This document shows positions 1 to 10,991 of a stretch of 64,000 bases of DNA, piece after piece (within the stretch, counting starts at the first letter, position 1; every line of letters begins with the position of its first letter). The translations under genes were made by a program, and so were the position numbers. The notes beneath the pieces are model-generated. The model worked only from the letters and a program-made list of their open reading frames with translations. It had not been told where the DNA came from and did not search any database. Where the stretch lies: NCBI GenBank assembly GCA_015680685.1, contig MNCI01027278.1:15130-79129 (forward strand), written 5' to 3'. The stretch comes from Gnetum montanum (taxonomy: Eukaryota; Streptophyta; Gnetopsida; Gnetales; Gnetaceae).

Positions 1-636
1 CATTGATATTATATGATCTAAAATATCTGTTTGTCAAAACATTCAACATGGGGTTCATTGTTTTCTTCCAAATTTTCATTTGGAAGTTAAAGGATTGACA
101 TGTTCTGATGCTTTGATCCTGAAGATGAAATGTTCAAGTTTACATATGAATTATTTTTTCCTTTTACTAAACCCTTAAAATTATATTTTCCTAGTATTTC
201 TCTCTAGTTTGCTTCACCAAAATCAGCTATCAAAATGATGGGATAAAGGTTATCACAAGGCATGGATTCTATATTTTTGGAACAAAATTTATTGTTTTAA
301 CCATAGACAGAAATATTCATACCAATTCTTAAAATATATACGATAGGCACAACATCGTTCATTTATCATGAGGTAGTTATATGAAAGCCCTTATTATAAG
401 TGGCTATTCTCTGTGCATGTATAGTGTTCTCTCCACTTTCACATTCATATACAAGCTTCATAGCACTACATACTTGCAATGGAAACAACGTTACTCTATT
501 CTTAGGAACATGTCATTGCAAGCTTCAACAATTTCATTCATTTCACATAAAGGGGTATGTGTAAACTGTTTGGCTTTAGGCTTGTCTGGAACCTCAAAGA
601 ATGATCATTTAGAAGAATTATTAGGAAGTATAATGA
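1..636. other. intergenic, nothing recognised
   Basis: AT-rich sequence. The open frames are short, lack recognisable motifs and have no splice context. I see no gene, RNA or repeat that I can name here. Confidence 0.5.
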
Positions 637-748
637 TACCTTAAGTGTGATTCGAACTAGAAACCTCTTGCCCACTAATTGCTTTAGCTAATTATCACTA
701 GCTATGTTTGTTACAATGATCTAACCTCTTGAGCTACCTATCATTGGT
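637..748 (-). repeat. tRNA-derived SINE-like fragment
   Basis: Read on the minus strand there is an A-box-like TAGCTCAAGAGGTTAG (736 to 721) followed by a B-box-like TAGTTCGAATC (659 to 649), then CACACTTAAGG. A similar arrangement on the plus strand at 44314-44380 shares the B box and the following CACAATTAAGG. The two boxes are about 60 bp apart here, more than in a tRNA gene, so this is a degenerate SINE or tRNA-like relic rather than a working tRNA. No target duplication was found. Confidence 0.35.
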
Positions 749-1689
749 TAGGTTTGTTGAGGTAGAACCAAGCTATAAGTAGAGCATGGACTAATTTCTC
801 TATGACTTGTAAGAGTCAAATTGGATTTGCTACTTTTTTCTGCTGCCCAGGGTCTATCCACACTTGACAAATTAAATGTTCAGTCAAATTGGATTTGATA
901 AATTTTTCCAAATGGTCAAAGTCCAAAGTGGTATAGCACCATTCATAATAGTCATGGATCTAGCCACAGATTTGCTCGGTAAGGCATTGACGCCAATTAT
1001 TGAATATTCCATCAAGAGACAAAAACCTGATTTCTTTTTTAGATGGTGTTAGAAAACAAAGATGTTTGTGTGCTACCTGTGATAGGATTCTGTAGATTTC
1101 GGAATAAAGCATCTCAGACTCTCTGGCATTCTCGTGCAGATATCAGCATAGTAGCTTAAAATCACATAAATGATGCTAGAACAGACCAACGTCGAAATTT
1201 TTGGTGACTCATTGGTAATCAATTTTTCATTCAGTTTCCAGTTTTCTTCTTTGCTTTCATAAGTCCTTGGAGAAACAAAGTCAGAGAAAGTAGGCAATTG
1301 TAGGTGGAAATGTAAAAGGTGGTAGGAATAATGTAAAATGATAGTTGACTAATTTGCAACAAATGTTTGTATGAAATCATAAAAATTGCCACCTGTAGCA
1401 TACATACTTATGGATAATGGTGCTAGTAGTTTTAAACATTAACACAGGAAATGCCCTTTTTTCACTATGACTTTCAAGCCTTATGGATTATCCTAGTGAA
1501 CCCATCACTTCATCTAAGTAAGAGAGCAACAAAGGGTAACAACATTCAAATGCCTCCATGTGATTAACAAATTCATCCAATAGGACAAACAAATGCTAAC
1601 ACCACTATTAAAATAGTAGTCCTTACTCATGTAGAGTCCAAATCAAAGTTGACATTCTTCTATAAAAGATAACCAATCTTAGCAGGAAA
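749..1689. other. intergenic, nothing firm
   Basis: No convincing gene. From about 1440 the sequence faintly resembles the gag-protease linker seen at 40327 onward and 46767 onward, so the decayed Gypsy remnant annotated next may start here. Confidence 0.4.
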
Positions 1690-2010
1690 TCCACTATGCA
1701 AAGCTCTACTAAACTTAGGTTCAACGTTAAACATCATTTTATAGGAAATGTACAAAGCCTATGACCTACCCACACTGAAGAAGAGCAATATCAAGTTAGT
1801 GATTATAGATAAGGTTGTTATTATACCACTAAGATAGGTTGATGATGTTGTGTTCACTATAAGTGGGTGGTCTTATCGTATAGATTTCTTGGTGATTCAC
1901 ATAGGAGGTAACAGGGAAGAATTTTCAATTATTATGGGAAGAGCCTAGTTGAGTATAATAGATATGAAATTGGACATCAAAGATCTTTCCTTGAAAATTA
2001 ACATAGAGTA
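1690..2010 (+). pseudogene. decayed Gypsy protease fragment
   Basis: The sequence aligns by eye with the protease region at 40555-40880. Shared stretches include CATGCAAAGCTCT-like, ACAAAGCC, AAGAAGAGCAATAT and GGGTGGTC...GATTTCNTGGTGA, followed by an IIMGRAWL-like segment (ATTATGGGAAGAGCCTAG). The protease active-site DSG is lost (the LLDSGS region reads LLNLGS) and there are several in-frame stops. It is an old remnant of a family-B-like retrotransposon. No LTR is visible next to it. Confidence 0.6.
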
Positions 2011-3535
2011 GTTAAAATAAATGAGTTCCATGCATTGTATACATTGATTCAAGGTGCAAGTACATGTAGAAAATTTAGAACATTCAAGATACCACCATTT
2101 CAATAGCCAAAGTTGTAGGCACTTACAACTTGTAGTAGCAAATATTCCATCTCATCTCACTTTCCAAGTTCGTGTCCTTCGTGAATCTTATCATATATAA
2201 TCTTCATAGATCCAACATAACCATTAAATCCCTCCCAATAAATATGCTTTTTTGTTTGAAAGTTCCTTAAATCACAAAATCCATTGAATCTCAAAAACTT
2301 TGCTTGATCGAATTTGTTAGGTCAAATTTTGGAGCATTTACATTGATAATGTTGATGATCTTATTGCCAAATATAAGTTTTATATCCATAATACTATCGC
2401 TATGGTGGTATACTTGTACCATCTTATCTTTAACAAATTGATCAAAGATGATGCCACTTCCTTGCGTTGATTTTCTTTTTCTAGGTAGAAAAGTTTGTAG
2501 CCTTTGTCGAAATCTCAAGCTTTTTCCTTTCTTCATCTTGTTTTTTAGAGGTAGGCAATGTTGATTTTCCTTATTTTACCATCTAACATGTTTATCATTG
2601 GATTTTCTTCTTTATCTATATCTATCCCTAATGTGGAAGCCCTTATCCACTTTCCACAACATTTGAGTGCTAATATTGGGAGTTGTTTTTGGAGGATACC
2701 TTAGCAAGGGTTTCCACATCAGAGATGAATATGAAACTTGGTTAAGTTATTTTTATAGTTTGCTTAATTCTTTTTTTCATAATGTTCACTATTACAATAT
2801 GCATTTATCTTGGCTTAGGGGTGTAGTATAGTGATTAGGACACAAATTAATCATACAAGCTAAATAACTATAAATCAACATTAGAAAAACAATTCCTAAT
2901 TTGAACTTTGTTAAAGTTGTTTGGATGCAACACTTCAACATATTACCAATATGTCTATATGAAGACTAGAAAATTAAAAACTGAAATTTTATTACATTTA
3001 TAAACCCTTTGGATCTACTAGATAGTAGAAATGTAAGTGCTATGAGTATTGTTGTAATACCCTAATTATATATAATATGCTTACATTACAGAACATTGTT
3101 TAAAAAAAAACATGTGGTTTTCATCCTCAATGCTATTTATATTGCATAGTTAGTATATTCACTCTTGATAAGGAATTTTAAGCTATATGCCTATTTGAAT
3201 TCTTAGTGATGGAATCCTATTTGTGTTTCTCAAATAAGCAGTTTGGCTATAATAATTAGTTAATGACTCTAGATAAGAGTAAGTGATAAGAAAAATGCAA
3301 TCATCTTATCAAAGGATCCTTGTTTTCCAATTACCTTTAGTTATTAAAATAACTCTAATTATGATATCACCAATTCAATTATTAGTCATGCATACAACTT
3401 GCAATTCAACTTGTAAGTTCATTCAATGTTAGAAAGCCAAACTTGTTGTTTAGAGTATGCTTAGTTTCTTAAATTAATAGATGTTGAATCTAAGATTTTA
3501 TGAATTACTGAAGATTACTCTTGTACAAGATCATT
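2011..3535. other. intergenic, nothing recognised
   Basis: AT-rich with only short open frames. The minus-strand frame at 2291-2536 has no family motif that I recognise. A tRNA-like GTAGTATAGTGATTAG at 2822-2837 has no matching B box. Confidence 0.45.
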
Positions 3536-4382
3536 TAGTGTCTATAGATTTATCCTTCAACAAGCTTATTGGAATATTACCTAGAGTGTTCCCATGAAAC
3601 TTGACTTCACTAACGTTCAATGGGAATCATATTTATGGGTCAATTCCTTGGGATGCCTTATCAAGGTTGGAAAACTTAATAGAACTTGATTTGTCTGGCA
3701 AAAGTTCACAGCAGGGATTTTTGGATTGGTGGTAGAATTCAAGAAAATTAAAAAAAATTCTTTAGGAAACAAGTAGTTGGAAGGCAGAATACCAGCTGAA
3801 ATTGGGTGGCTTAGCTCTGCTCTGTCTAAGCTTTCAATACCCAATAACTACTTGTTAGGCAGAATTATGCAAATGGTAACCTGAAAAATCTAAGATGTTT
3901 AGTCTTGGATCATAATAATTTGTTAGGTACCATTCTTTCCAACTTAGGAGAATGTTACATATTAGAGCTTCTAGACCTTTCTTCAAATAATTTTGAAGGC
4001 TCTATCCCATCGGAGGTGGCAAATCTATACAACATTCAATTCTACTGTAATTTGTCATGCAACGCTTTGCATGGGAGATTGCCAACAGAAATTGGTCACA
4101 TGATTCATGCGCTAGCAATAGATGTTTTAGCAAAGAATCAATGACACAGTTTCGGCTTGTCTTGAAGGTTTCAAAAACCTGCAATATCCGAATTTCTCTT
4201 TTAATGAGTTTCAAGGATCCATTCCAGGGTCTCTGAGCCAGCTGGGATACCTAGTGTCCATGGACCTTTCCCACAACAATATTTCTAGTCCCATACCCTT
4301 TGAACTTGAGAAACTGTAAATGCTTCAAAGTCTCAATCTTTCGTTCAATGATCTAGATGGGAAAGTTCCAAAAGGAGGATAT
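3536..4382 (+). pseudogene. LRR receptor kinase fragment (ectodomain), decayed
   Basis: The DNA matches the C-terminal LRR repeats of the minus-strand receptor kinase at 8490-9280. The longest clean stretch is 3905-4144, which reads typical plant LRRs (LELLDLSSNNFEGSIP, EVANLYNIQFY). Several frameshifts and stops lie upstream. It ends in GKVPKGG at about 4382, where B-family LTR sequence begins abruptly. No signal peptide, transmembrane segment or kinase domain is present. At about 4318 a TAA replaces the codon that is TAG in the main gene at 8495-8497, so both paralogues carry a stop at the homologous position. Confidence 0.85.
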
Positions 4383-5365
4383 TGTGTAGCCCTCTGTGAT
4401 ATCACGTACATGATATCGCAGGGGATGTGATATCGTGGCTGACGTGATATCGCGGCACATGTGATATCGCATCCCATCATACCCCCATGACTGAATAAAA
4501 ACTCATCCTTGAGTTCCTTACAAAATATTGGGAAGGTATGGGATTCTTGACTGAATGGAACTAACGGTGCACTACCAAGTGTATAAATAAGAGGCAACTC
4601 TTCCTTGTTTCTCCATCTAGATCTAGACTTTAGTGAAACTTTGGCAATTTGGCCTCTCCAGAGATAAAATAATTTCCATGTGCTTGCAGTAGGAGCTCGA
4701 AAGTGAACGGATCTTTATTTGAGCAAATATTGTACCTGAACACAAGTTTGTGTACAGAAATAGAGACAAACTTTTGGATAAACCTTGTAGTGCATGGACT
4801 AAGCTAATTAGGACTTTAATTATTGTTATTTATCATTTATCATTTCAATGCTTTATTAGTTAATTAAATCTTTCTCAACTAGGCTTTAACTAATCCTAAC
4901 ACCAGTATCCATTTTCACTTGTCATACACATCCTGAACCAGTGCAACGCTACTAGGATTACCAAACGCTAATCGTTACTAGGTTACCAAGCATTGCACAC
5001 ATGTTCAAAGTGATTGTACTGAGTGTAATTTAACGATTTTCTTAATTGATAAAAATGAATTACTATGCTAATAACAAAAATATAAAGTGCATAAAATAAA
5101 ATAAATGTATAAGAAAATAAAATAAAAGAAATGTGTAAGAAAACAAATCTCAAGTGCTATAAGGATGAATCAAAGGGCTCATCTTTATTGCTATACACAA
5201 CGTGTGGTCAGGTACACAATGCTCGAATAAAGATCTATCGACACTTAACATCCTACTGCGGGCACTTGGAAAATATTCTAACCTTAAAACAGATTACAAG
5301 AGTTTTGCTACTTGACTGCTATAAAACTTTTTCTCCCAATTGTGCACGTGGGCATTGTATTTATA
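4383..5365. repeat. mosaic of family-B LTR pieces in alternating orientation
   Basis: At least three pieces can be distinguished by comparison with intact family-B LTRs. Positions 4383-4577 carry the GATATC-rich end plus the PPT-side sequence (ATCATACCCCCATGACTG), oriented as in the reverse copies. Positions 4578 to about 4880 carry TATAAATAAGAGGCAAC and GTGAACGGATCTTTATTTGAG in forward orientation. Positions about 4885-5365 carry CCTAACACCAGTATCC, CAGTGCAACGCTACTAGG and ATAAAGATC again in reverse orientation. The result is an inverted-repeat-like structure with no coding capacity. It abuts the LRR fragment at its left. Confidence 0.65.
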
Positions 5366-5535
5366 GGCTTGGGAGCAACTACTCTAATAATGAGAGCAAC
5401 CACTCTAATAATTAGCATAATTGCTAAAGAAACCACTAGAGTAACCACTTTAATAATTAGAATAACTACTAGAGAAACCGCTAGAGTAACCACTCTAATA
5501 ATTAGAATAACTACTAGAGTAACTGCTCTCATCAA
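5366..5535. repeat. degenerate tandem repeat (TAATAATTAGAATAACTACTAGAG)
   Basis: Units built from ACTCTAATAATTAGAATAAC and TACTAGAGTAACC are repeated about four to five times with irregular spacing of roughly 30-45 bp. Open frames on both strands through this stretch are only the translated repeat. Confidence 0.7.
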
Positions 5536-5559
5536 ATGCCATGACTTTTATGGCTAAGG

Positions 5560-5990
5560 AAACACTTGACTAATTATTAATATGATGTTCACCTTTTTAA
5601 TTGAAATATTTTTCTTAAAGGTATTTTTATTTTAAGTTTGATTAGCATTAAAGAATATCTAGAAGGCCTGAAAATTTTTAAGTGATCCATAGAGCTTTGG
5701 TAAAATTAATGTTCTTACATATTCTTTGTGTTTAATCTATTTGGTGGATTCTAATAAACAGTAAACCATGAATTAATATTAAATACCTAACATTTGGTAT
5801 TACTTAATCTTAATGTTGGTTCAATTTCAACTCCTTTAATTTATAATCAATTCCTTAAATTTCAAACACCCTAAATTATTGGGGTAACACTACTTTATAA
5901 AGTTGGTTTTAAGTTTTATGAATGTTTCATGTTGGCTATATGTCCTAGGGTATATATAGTCATCTATCTTCTATACCTATTAATATAAAC
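5560..5990 (+). repeat. dispersed repeat, copy 1 (second copy at 53605-54030)
   Basis: About 430 bp match 53605-54030 in the same orientation, for example TTTAATTGAAATATTTTTCTT, GGTGGATTC(T/G)AATAAACA, AACATTTGGTATTACTTA and GGGTAACACTA. No coding motif was seen. It could be a piece of a larger uncharacterised transposon or a non-autonomous element. Confidence 0.7.
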
Positions 5991-6951
5991 AAAAGCAACT
6001 TTAGAATAGGAGATTTTAACTTGTTTGGAAATTGCCCATATTCATAAAGGTTTATTAATAAAAGTTGGCTAAGATTCATAAACCACCACTTTAGAAAATT
6101 AGGGCCAACACAAACATGCCACACATAGAAAAATTATAGTACTTATTTTATTTACCCAATGAAAAAGTTTGTTTTGTATTTTATTTAATATAAAGTACTC
6201 TTCTAATACTTACCCTACCATGAAAAAAAATGTTGTACATCTAAGTTATTCTTAAAATACTTAAATTATTAACTATGTTCCAACTAAATATTATATTGGT
6301 TGTTTGTCTTAAGCATAAACATAATCAAAGATTTAGATCCAAAAGAGCATCTAGTAACTTCTTACAAATACTAATAAGGTTCTCGGACTCTTAAATTTAA
6401 GGTTATCATCCTTAAATTTAAAGGGGAAAAATTTTAGTTGTCAATATGCCACGAGTTCCCCCCGTGAAACAGGTACGAAACTGCCAACAGTAATTAAAAA
6501 GCTTGGAAGGTGCAATTCCTTAACGTATCTTTAGCGTTCATGGTTAATTCCTAAGTTTAATTCTATTCTCAAGCGGAAACTTGAAAAAAGCAACAAAAGT
6601 TAACAAAATTTATTTACTAATAAGTATAATATCAAAACGTGAAGAACACCCAGACGATATAATCCATAATACAGACATAAGCAGACGCATCAAAAATATG
6701 GATAAGACTTGGAGGATAATACACCCCACAAACTTAATCAATATGCACGCTGGAAACTTATGCATAACCCATGAAGGATAATATACTTTGAATGGTGGAG
6801 TGAAACTTAGATGTTGACTCTTCAAGAAGAAGACAACGTAGGCACTGAGTGGTGTTGAAGAAGACACTGTAGGTGCTGAGTGGTGTTAGGTGAGGGACTT
6901 TATTGGTGCATGATAGTGGCTTCTTATTTAAGATTCTCTTGGAGATGAAAC
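5991..6951. other. intergenic 3' of the receptor kinase, no gene seen
   Basis: AT-rich. A short imperfect duplication, GTAGG(C/T)(A/G)CTGAGTGGTGTT, occurs at 6838 and 6870. No gene or named element recognised. The last part probably includes the 3' UTR of the minus-strand receptor kinase. Confidence 0.4.
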
Positions 6952-7237
6952 TCAAACACTGATTCTCTTGGAAAGTTCCTCCAAGAAACGGGAAACAAAG
7001 TTCATGTCTGGTCTTTGGTAAGGGTTTTCACTGGTACAGCATAGTGCCATTTTTATAAAGTCAGAAATGCAATTCCACAACAAAGTATCCTGAATGCATT
7101 CTGATGGCAGCTTTTTGTGCAACACTTGTTCTAATTTATCAGGAAATGAATCCAGCACCCAACTGTGTAAATTGCAAAACCCATCAGGATTTTTATCAGT
7201 TGGGCTTTTACCTGTTACCATTTCTAACCAGGTTACT

Positions 7238-7395
7238 CCATAGCTGTATACATCTCCCTTAGGCGACACCATTCCCCCTCCTCCATACTCTGCAAATTCA
7301 TTATCATGTCAAAACNCCCATAGCTATATACATCTCCCTTAGGCGACACCATTCCCCCTCCTCCATACTCTGCAAATTCATTATCATGTCAAAAC
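7238..7395. repeat. 78-bp direct duplication flanking a single N (7316)
   Basis: Positions 7238-7315 and 7318-7395 match except for one base (TAGCTGTATA versus TAGCTATATA) and are separated by an N. The block covers the intron-exon 2 boundary of the receptor kinase. A lone N between near-identical flanks is typical of contig ends joined without collapsing their overlap. Confidence 0.85.
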
Positions 7396-8162
7396 CAATC
7401 CTAAGAAAATTCTTAAAATCTAAATTAGTGAATGTGTAACGACTAACCATAAATATCATGTATAATAGAAACCTCTATTATAGAGGCTTGTAAGGGTAAA
7501 GTTTAGGCAGTGTCAAATAAAGGATGATTTCAGAAAATTCAAATAAAGCCAAAGTACCAGGATGTAAGTAGGTACCTAGAGGAATATAACCAATTGATCC
7601 TGCAAGAGACAAACTTGAAGATAAGGAAGATACAGAATTAGTGCAGAGGAACTTTGCAATACCGAAATCAGCAACATGAGCAACCATATCTTCATCAAAC
7701 AAGATGTTGCTAGGTTTTATGTCACAGTGGATGATTTGAATACTGCTATAATGATGCAAGTATTCCAGCCCATGTACAATATCCATGGCTATATTCACCA
7801 CCTCTCTGAAGGATAAGTATTTATTCTCTCTCTACAGGGCTTGTGCCAAACTTCCTTTGGGCATCAGTGGCATGACCAGGGCTTTGTGTGCACCTTCCCA
7901 ACAAAAACCGATGATTTTTACCAAATTTCTATGCTTCACCATGCTCAAGGCCTTGCATTCTGAAACAAAACCTTTCAAGGCTTCTTGATTAATTTTTTTA
8001 AGGAGCTTAATAGCCACATTAGTGCCATCTCTGAGAGTGCCCTTATATAGGGAGGCCAGGATTGTGGAACCCAGCAGCTTGTTGATGTTGAATCCTCCAG
8101 TGGCTTCGCTGATGTCTCTATAAGAGAACCAATTTCCATGGTTCTTCTTCCAGTTGTCAAAT

Positions 8163-8232
8163 TCACAATTTAACACACCTCTATCCCCTATATCCTNATC
8201 ACAATTTAACACACCTCTATCCCCTCTATCCT
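8163..8232. repeat. 34-bp direct duplication flanking a single N (8197)
   Basis: Positions 8163-8196 and 8199-8232 are near-identical (CCCCTATATCC versus CCCCTCTATCC) and are separated by one N. It lies in the juxtamembrane part of the receptor kinase and lengthens the frame by 36 bp without shifting it. Confidence 0.85.
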
Positions 8233-10339
8233 TCAGACTCCTTGTGCAATAGATTGATACATAGAAAAAAAGGCAAATTACCAAAACACCAGCGTAGGCA
8301 GCAACTAGAGCAATGATTTTTACCTTGGAATCAGTGTGAGTGTTTTCCACAGATGTGCAAGCAGGTAGCTGTACCCATTCTCCACAGAGCTTCGGATTTC
8401 CTAAAAATGATAGCTTGTTAAAATGATGAAATGATGCTCCCTCTGGAACTTCTCCACTTAGATCATTAAATGAAAGATTAAGGATCTGAAGCATCTACAA
8501 TTTCTCAAGGTCAAAAGGTATTGAACCAAAAATATTGTTGTGGGAAAGGTCCATGGACACGAGGTTCTCCAGGTTGCTCAGAGAGCTTGGAATTGATTCT
8601 TGAAACTCATTAAACGATAAATCCAATTGTTGCAGGTTGTTGCAGCCTTCAAGAACAGATGGAATGGTGCCGCTGATTCTATTTGCTGAAACATTTATGG
8701 CTTCAGTGTGAATCATCTTACCAATTTCTGCTGGCAATTTTCCATGCAAGGAATTGTGGGACAAATTGAAGTAGATTTGAATATTGTAGAGATTTGCCAC
8801 TTCCGGTGGGATGGAGCCATCGAACTTATTTGAAGAAAGGTCCAGCAGCTCTAATTTATAACATTGTCCTAAGCTGGGAGGGATCGAACCTGACAAGTTA
8901 TTATGATCCAAGACTAAACGTCTTAGATTTGTCAGGTTACCAATTGCATCAGGAATTCCCCCCAACAAGTTATTTTGTATTGAAAGCTCGTACAGAGTAG
9001 AGCCAAGCCTCCCAATTTCAGAGGGTATGCTGCCTTGCAATTTGTTATTACCTAGAGCAATTCTTTGAATTTTCTTGAATTCTCCCACGGACCCAGAAAC
9101 ACGACCTGTGAGCTTGTTATCAGACAAATCAAGATTTATCAGGTTTTCCAGTTTCCCCAAGGCCTTCCAAGGAATTGGACCGGATATAAAGTTCCCATTC
9201 AAAAGTAGTGTCGACAGGTTGAATGGGAACACTTTTGGCAACATTCCCTTTAGCTTGTTGGAGGATAGATCTAGAACATTTAAGGCGGAGCAATTTGAAA
9301 AAGAAGATAAAATAGAAATTGTGGGAGAGCCATCATTTACAAGACGATTGGACATTACCCTGAAAACAGTCAACGACAACCTTCCAAAATGCAGAGAAAT
9401 GACTCCTGTCAGCTGATTTTTATCAAATACAAGTGTACGAAGATTGCTGAAGTTCCCTAGAGATGGAGGAATGCTGCCTATCAGGTTGTTTCCAGACAAG
9501 TAGAGAATAGATAGGTTTTCCAGTGTGCCCAACTGAGAAGGAACATAGCTTGTAAAAGCATTTTGATGCATGTTTACATGGCTAAGTCTAGACATGTTGC
9601 CAACTGATTCAGGAATATCACCAGCCAATTGAGGATTTTCAAAAACATACAGAAACATAAGATTCTTTAGCTTGCATATTTCTTGTGGTAATGTGCCGGT
9701 TATGGGTGTTCGATAAATGTACAACTGTTCCAGAGAAGAGAGGTTTCCTATGGAAGAGGGAATTGAACCAGAGAGATTGTTTGTCTGGAGGGTGAGTATC
9801 TAAAGACTGAACATGTGGCCAATGCTGTGAGGAATGCTACCATGCAAGTTATTCTGTGCAATGGACAATATTTGCAACTGTGTAAGGTTTGTAAATGTGT
9901 CAGGAATGGTACCCTGGAGCCTATTTTTGCATAGATACAAATTTTGCAGGTTTTTCAAGGTGCCCAGCTGGGGAGGAATTGTACCATGAAATGAATTATT
10001 GCAAAGATCCAGGTATGTGAGATAAGATAAATTGTCGAGGGATGGAGATATTGTACCTTGGATTTGCATGCTGTAAAGATCAAGCTTCACCACTCTGCCA
10101 GCTGAATTGCATTCAACATTACTCCAGTTGCAGTAGTGTATGGAGTTAGGATGCCAATTAACCAAAGCTCCATTAGGATCAGACTCCATCATTTTCTTGA
10201 ATATAAGCAAGCTTTCGACGTCTTGTTCATTCAATAATTTTGCAGAGTGAAAACTGCCATTCATCATGCAAATGGCAAACAAAACTAGATGCCATAATAC
10301 AGCACTTCTACGCAGCATGTTTGTTGTTGGGATCTCCAA

Positions 10340-10545
10340 CTTAACCTAAACGTTGCAGAGTGTTTGGCGTCACTGGCTTGGAATGCTGAATTTAAAGACT
10401 CTCAAGGGAAAGTTCATGTTGTGCATCATATTATTATTTGACTCAATGACCAAGCCACCGGCGACTCTGATTATTATTGGACTCAATGACCAAGCCACTG
10501 GCATCTCTCATGTGAGTCTAGACCCGCTTCCTCATTGTTGTGCAT
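10340..10545. promoter_or_regulatory. remnant upstream region of the receptor kinase, with a short direct repeat
   Basis: About 200 bp lie between the kinase ATG and the left end of element A1. An imperfect direct repeat of roughly 38 bp (core GACTCAATGACCAAGCCAC) occurs at about 10439 and 10478. No TATA box obvious to me was found on the minus strand. The original promoter continues, if anywhere, beyond 28116. Confidence 0.45.
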
Positions 10546-10572
10546 TGAAACACAACAAAAATCGTTAAGTGT

Positions 10573-10870
10573 TGTGCCAGCGTTCATGCCCAGCGTGCAT
10601 GCCCAGCGTGCATGCCCAGCGTGTACGCCCAGCGTTCACGCCAAGCATGTACGCCCAGCGTGTACGCCCAACGTGTACGCCCAGCGTCTACGCCCAGCTC
10701 TTCAGAGTACACGCCCGAGTACGGAAGAGGCACACGCCCGATGACAGGATTTCCAATGGCAACATCAAGATTACGCCGAAGAGCAAGCATTGAAGCAAGT
10801 GGACATCCTTCAGCGTGCACGCCCAGCGTGTACGCCTAGCGTTCACGCCCAGCGTGTACGCCCATCGTAT
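10573..10870 (+). repeat. 13-bp minisatellite (CCCAGCGTGTACG) in the U3 of the A1 5' LTR
   Basis: About ten units of a 13-bp motif with variants GTGTACG, GTTCACG and GTGCATG run from 10573 to about 10700, and about five more occupy 10815-10870, ending in ATCGTATACGCTGG. The 3' LTR holds fewer units (from about 26895 and 27076), so the array length has changed since insertion. Confidence 0.9.
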
Positions 10871-10983
10871 ACGCTGGCCTGTTGTATAAGATATACGCCT
10901 GGCGTATATCATGTTTCCAAATTGTAACGCCCGGTCTATACGCCACGTGTCCCCCGGTCCGCTTTTCCCAGTAACCCTACCCC

Positions 10984-10991
10984 TATAAATA
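10984..10991 (+). promoter_or_regulatory. TATA box of the A1 5' LTR
   Basis: TATAAATA in the context CCTACCCCTATAAATAGCC, conserved at 27283-27290 in the other LTR. Transcription of the element would start about 30 bp downstream, at the U3/R boundary. Confidence 0.8.

Larger units (their letters stand above)
6952..10339 (-). pseudogene. LRR receptor-like kinase, class XII/FLS2-like, with three in-frame TAG codons
   Basis: The ATG at 10339 opens a frame with a signal peptide (hydrophobic AVLWHLVLFAICMMNG), an LRRNT segment with CNWSNVEC, and about 20 plant LRRs. A transmembrane helix (IIALVAAYAGVLVICLFF) and a Ser/Thr kinase follow. Kinase motifs: degenerate glycine loop (LLGSTILASLYKG), VAIK lysine, HCDIKPSN catalytic loop (a non-RD kinase, as in FLS2/EFR-type pattern receptors), DFGIAK, and an APE-like element altered to PLE. 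One intron: exon 1 ends at 7576 (AG|GTACCT), exon 2 begins at 7289 (TTTGCAG|AG), stop at 6952. The conceptual length is about 1033 aa, normal for the class. Single TAG codons interrupt the frame at 9800-9802, 8495-8497 and 7832-7834; otherwise the frame is intact. Two lone N bases sit inside duplicated blocks (7238-7395 and 8163-8232) and look like assembly artefacts. It is probably a recent pseudogene; sequencing error is less likely for three stops. Confidence 0.88.

Noticed and set aside
2291-2536. Minus-strand frame of 81 codons as a possible small gene
   Set aside because: No motif, no splice or promoter signal, and surrounding decayed repeats.
2815-2865. tRNA-like GTAGTATAGTGATTAGGACAC
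   Set aside because: It resembles a tRNA 5' half, but no B box, anticodon stem or 3' half follows.
5131-5557. Frames rich in TTLIIRITTR and VVILIIRVV
   Set aside because: They are translations of a degenerate AT-rich tandem repeat within or next to an LTR mosaic.
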